In this document: in pieces, positions 62,384-64,000 of the stretch
How the letters are laid out: every line of letters begins with the position of its first letter
Position numbering within the stretch: position 1 is the first letter of the stretch
Assembly: GCA_963969345.1 (NCBI GenBank)
Contig: OZ017768.1
Coordinates: 11,561,589-11,625,588, forward strand
Direction of reading: 5' to 3'
From: Turbatrix aceti
Taxonomy: Eukaryota > Nematoda > Chromadorea > Rhabditida > Panagrolaimidae
DNA length: 64,000 bases
Position numbers and translations under genes: made by a program
The notes under the pieces: generated by a model
Told to the model about the DNA's origin: nothing
The model's input: only the letters and a program-made list of their open reading frames with translations
The model's database searches: none

Positions 62384-63000
62384 CAAAACCAAAAATTTTA
62401 CAGTAACTAGGTATTTTAGAACACATGATTTTTTGTTTTTGGCTGGCTGCCTTAGGCGGCTATACAGGAGCTAAAACAAAACTGAGAATTCACTGAATAC
62501 ATACCCGAACTGGAGTGCCGCCAATTGAAAGGTGCCCCGATATTGGGAAAACATTTGTTTATCCCTGTTTTTGGTTTTTTGTCCCGCGCGCTTTGGTAAA
62601 TTCTGTAAAAAGCCCCGTATTGCAATGAAGGGGTGCTAATAAATCTAGTGAGGTGCCATGACATCACCAATGCCGTTTCGGACTTTTTCTGTTTAATTCT
62701 GAACCCAAAATCCATAATGCCGATGGCCCTACCTGTTCAGAAATGATAAGTAATTGGGGTGTTTGAATTTTTTGACAACAATAGAGGTTTATGAATCAAA
62801 TGAAATTGCAGGGATATTAGTGCGCAAGATTTTAGGGCAACGGTAAAAATAAAAAGACCTTTACATTGACGTGCAGCCTAAATCAAAAAAGTTTTAGTTT
62901 TGTTTTGGCTTCTGTATCGCCGCCTAATGCAGCCAGCCAAAAACAACAAAAATCATGGGTTCCAAAACGTCTAGTTGTTGTATAATTTTTGGTTTCACTG
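62384..63000. mobile_element. Long-inverted-repeat element near the telomere
   Basis: 62384-62480 and 62885-62998 are inverse copies (AAACCAAAAATTTTACAG against AAACCAAAAATTATACAA; TTTTTGGCTGGCTGC; TTAGGCGGC; AGCTAAAACAAAACTGA-type). The centre of about 400 bases has no coding sequence. The right end joins the retroelement tail at 63001. Confidence 0.7.
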
Positions 63001-63090
63001 GAATTTATTTATTTATTTATTTCACCATTACTCAGTGGTTAGTTATCATTAGACCAGATGTTAGGAGGCACAAATGACGTAAACGTAGGT
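63001..63090 (-). repeat. 3' tail of a non-LTR retroelement (or SINE), copy 2
   Basis: Inverse of 17960-18058: (ATTT)n, then TTCACCATTACTCAGTGG and CATTAGACCAGATGTTAGG. It lies about 280 bases from the telomere. Confidence 0.6.
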
Positions 63091-63347
63091 TTCATTGGAA
63101 TTAGCTTGGTTTAATTGATTTGCCAATGAATGCTTGTAACCGTTACTTGTAGTCTGGTGCTGAGTATTAGGCTTCTGCTTCTACTGCAAGTTCACGGAAA
63201 TATCGAATAGCAGATAATTAGGATTATGAGCTATTGCGGAAAGATCCTTGGGGGCTTGGAAGTTAGGTGCGGTTTAGATTTAGACGAACGGTGAATTCAT
63301 GAGCGGTGCTAGCGGATATGATTTTGCGAACTAGCGGCTTTGCGACT

Positions 63348-63367
63348 TACAGTAGCGCTCAAAAGTT
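63348..63367 (+). mobile_element. Truncated Tc1/mariner-like terminus at the telomere junction
   Basis: TACAGTAGCGCTCAAAAGTT equals, base for base, the terminal 20 bases of the 13894-15421 element read from its right end. From 63368 the sequence continues as telomere repeat instead of the element (which continues TAAAGGC). Confidence 0.85.
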
Positions 63368-64000
63368 AGGCTTAGGCTTAGGCTTAGGCTTAGGCTTAGG
63401 CTTAGGCTTAGGCTTAGGCTTAGGCTTAGGCTTAGGCTTAGGCTTAGGCTTAGGCTTAGGCTTAGGCTTAGGCTTAGGCTTAGGCTTAGGCTTAGGCTTA
63501 GGCTTAGGCTTAGGCTTAGGCTTAGGCTTAGGCTTAGGCTTAGGCTTAGGCTTAGGCTTAGGCTTAGGCTTAGGCTTAGGCTTAGGCTTAGGCTTAGGCT
63601 TAGGCTTAGGCTTAGGCTTAGGCTTAGGCTTAGGCTTAGGCTTAGGCTTAGGCTTAGGCTTAGGCTTAGGCTTAGGCTTAGGCTTAGGCTTAGGCTTAGG
63701 CTTAGGCTTAGGCTTAGGCTTAGGCTTAGGCTTAGGCTTAGGCTTAGGCTTAGGCTTAGGCTTAGGCTTAGGCTTAGGCTTAGGCTTAGGCTTAGGCTTA
63801 GGCTTAGGCTTAGGCTTAGGCTTAGGCTTAGGCTTAGGCTTAGGCTTAGGCTTAGGCTTAGGCTTAGGCTTAGGCTTAGGCTTAGGCTTAGGCTTAGGCT
63901 TAGGCTTAGGCTTAGGCTTAGGCTTAGGCTTAGGCTTAGGCTTAGGCTTAGGCTTAGGCTTAGGCTTAGGCTTAGGCTTAGGCTTAGGCTTAGGCTTAGG
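63366..64000 (+). repeat. Telomere, (TTAGGC)n
   Basis: 635 bases, nearly 106 perfect units without a variant, reaching the window edge. The G-rich strand runs 5' to 3' outward, so the right edge is the chromosome end. Confidence 0.99.

Overview
The window is the end of a nematode chromosome. Three observations support this: the right edge is an uninterrupted (TTAGGC)n array of 635 bases, the nematode telomere word; there is a typical nematode cuticle collagen; and introns are short and AT-rich with TTTNAG acceptors. The genome is not Caenorhabditis-like. Its Scribble/LET-413 gene carries four PDZ domains (C. elegans LET-413 has one) and sits beside a second LAP-type leucine-rich-repeat gene. 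All gene models are spliced models I built from reading frame, splice consensus and phase.

Layout. 1-15665: two minus-strand LAP-family genes in tandem, a partial Erbin/Lano-like paralogue running off the left edge and a complete LET-413/Scribble. They share the lengths and phase of their first two exons. 15666-29010: about 13 kb with no gene I can support, full of transposon relics: a hAT-type MITE with an exact 8-bp target duplication, a GAGTCGA palindrome element and a 3.2-kb nested foldback structure. 29011-36047: a compact gene cluster holding KICS2 (KICSTOR subunit, -), a 208-bp head-to-head promoter, a 7SK/U6-type RNA methylphosphate capping enzyme (bin3/MEPCE, +), proteasome subunit beta-2 (+) and a peptide-type GPCR (-). 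36048-41972: no gene, two MITEs. 41973-50406: a nine-exon secreted PAN plus 11x thrombospondin-repeat protein (-) with a probable small secreted gene nested in an intron on the other strand, then a two-exon cuticle collagen (+). 50407-63365: a subtelomeric domain of duplicated blocks, tandem repeats (602, 46, about 480 and 175 bp), palindromic elements and recurring E2F-like GGCGGGAAA words, interrupted by a 200-base assembly gap. 63366-64000: telomere.

The genes are ordinary conserved animal genes (cell polarity, nutrient signalling, snRNA capping, proteolysis, matrix, cuticle) and need not act together. The most unusual features are structural. The telomere array begins inside the terminal inverted repeat of a Tc1/mariner-like element whose full copy lies in the let-413 intron. 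Several unrelated MITE families share one design, short terminal repeats around arrays of a short self-complementary word. Two introns of the thrombospondin gene consist almost entirely of MITE.
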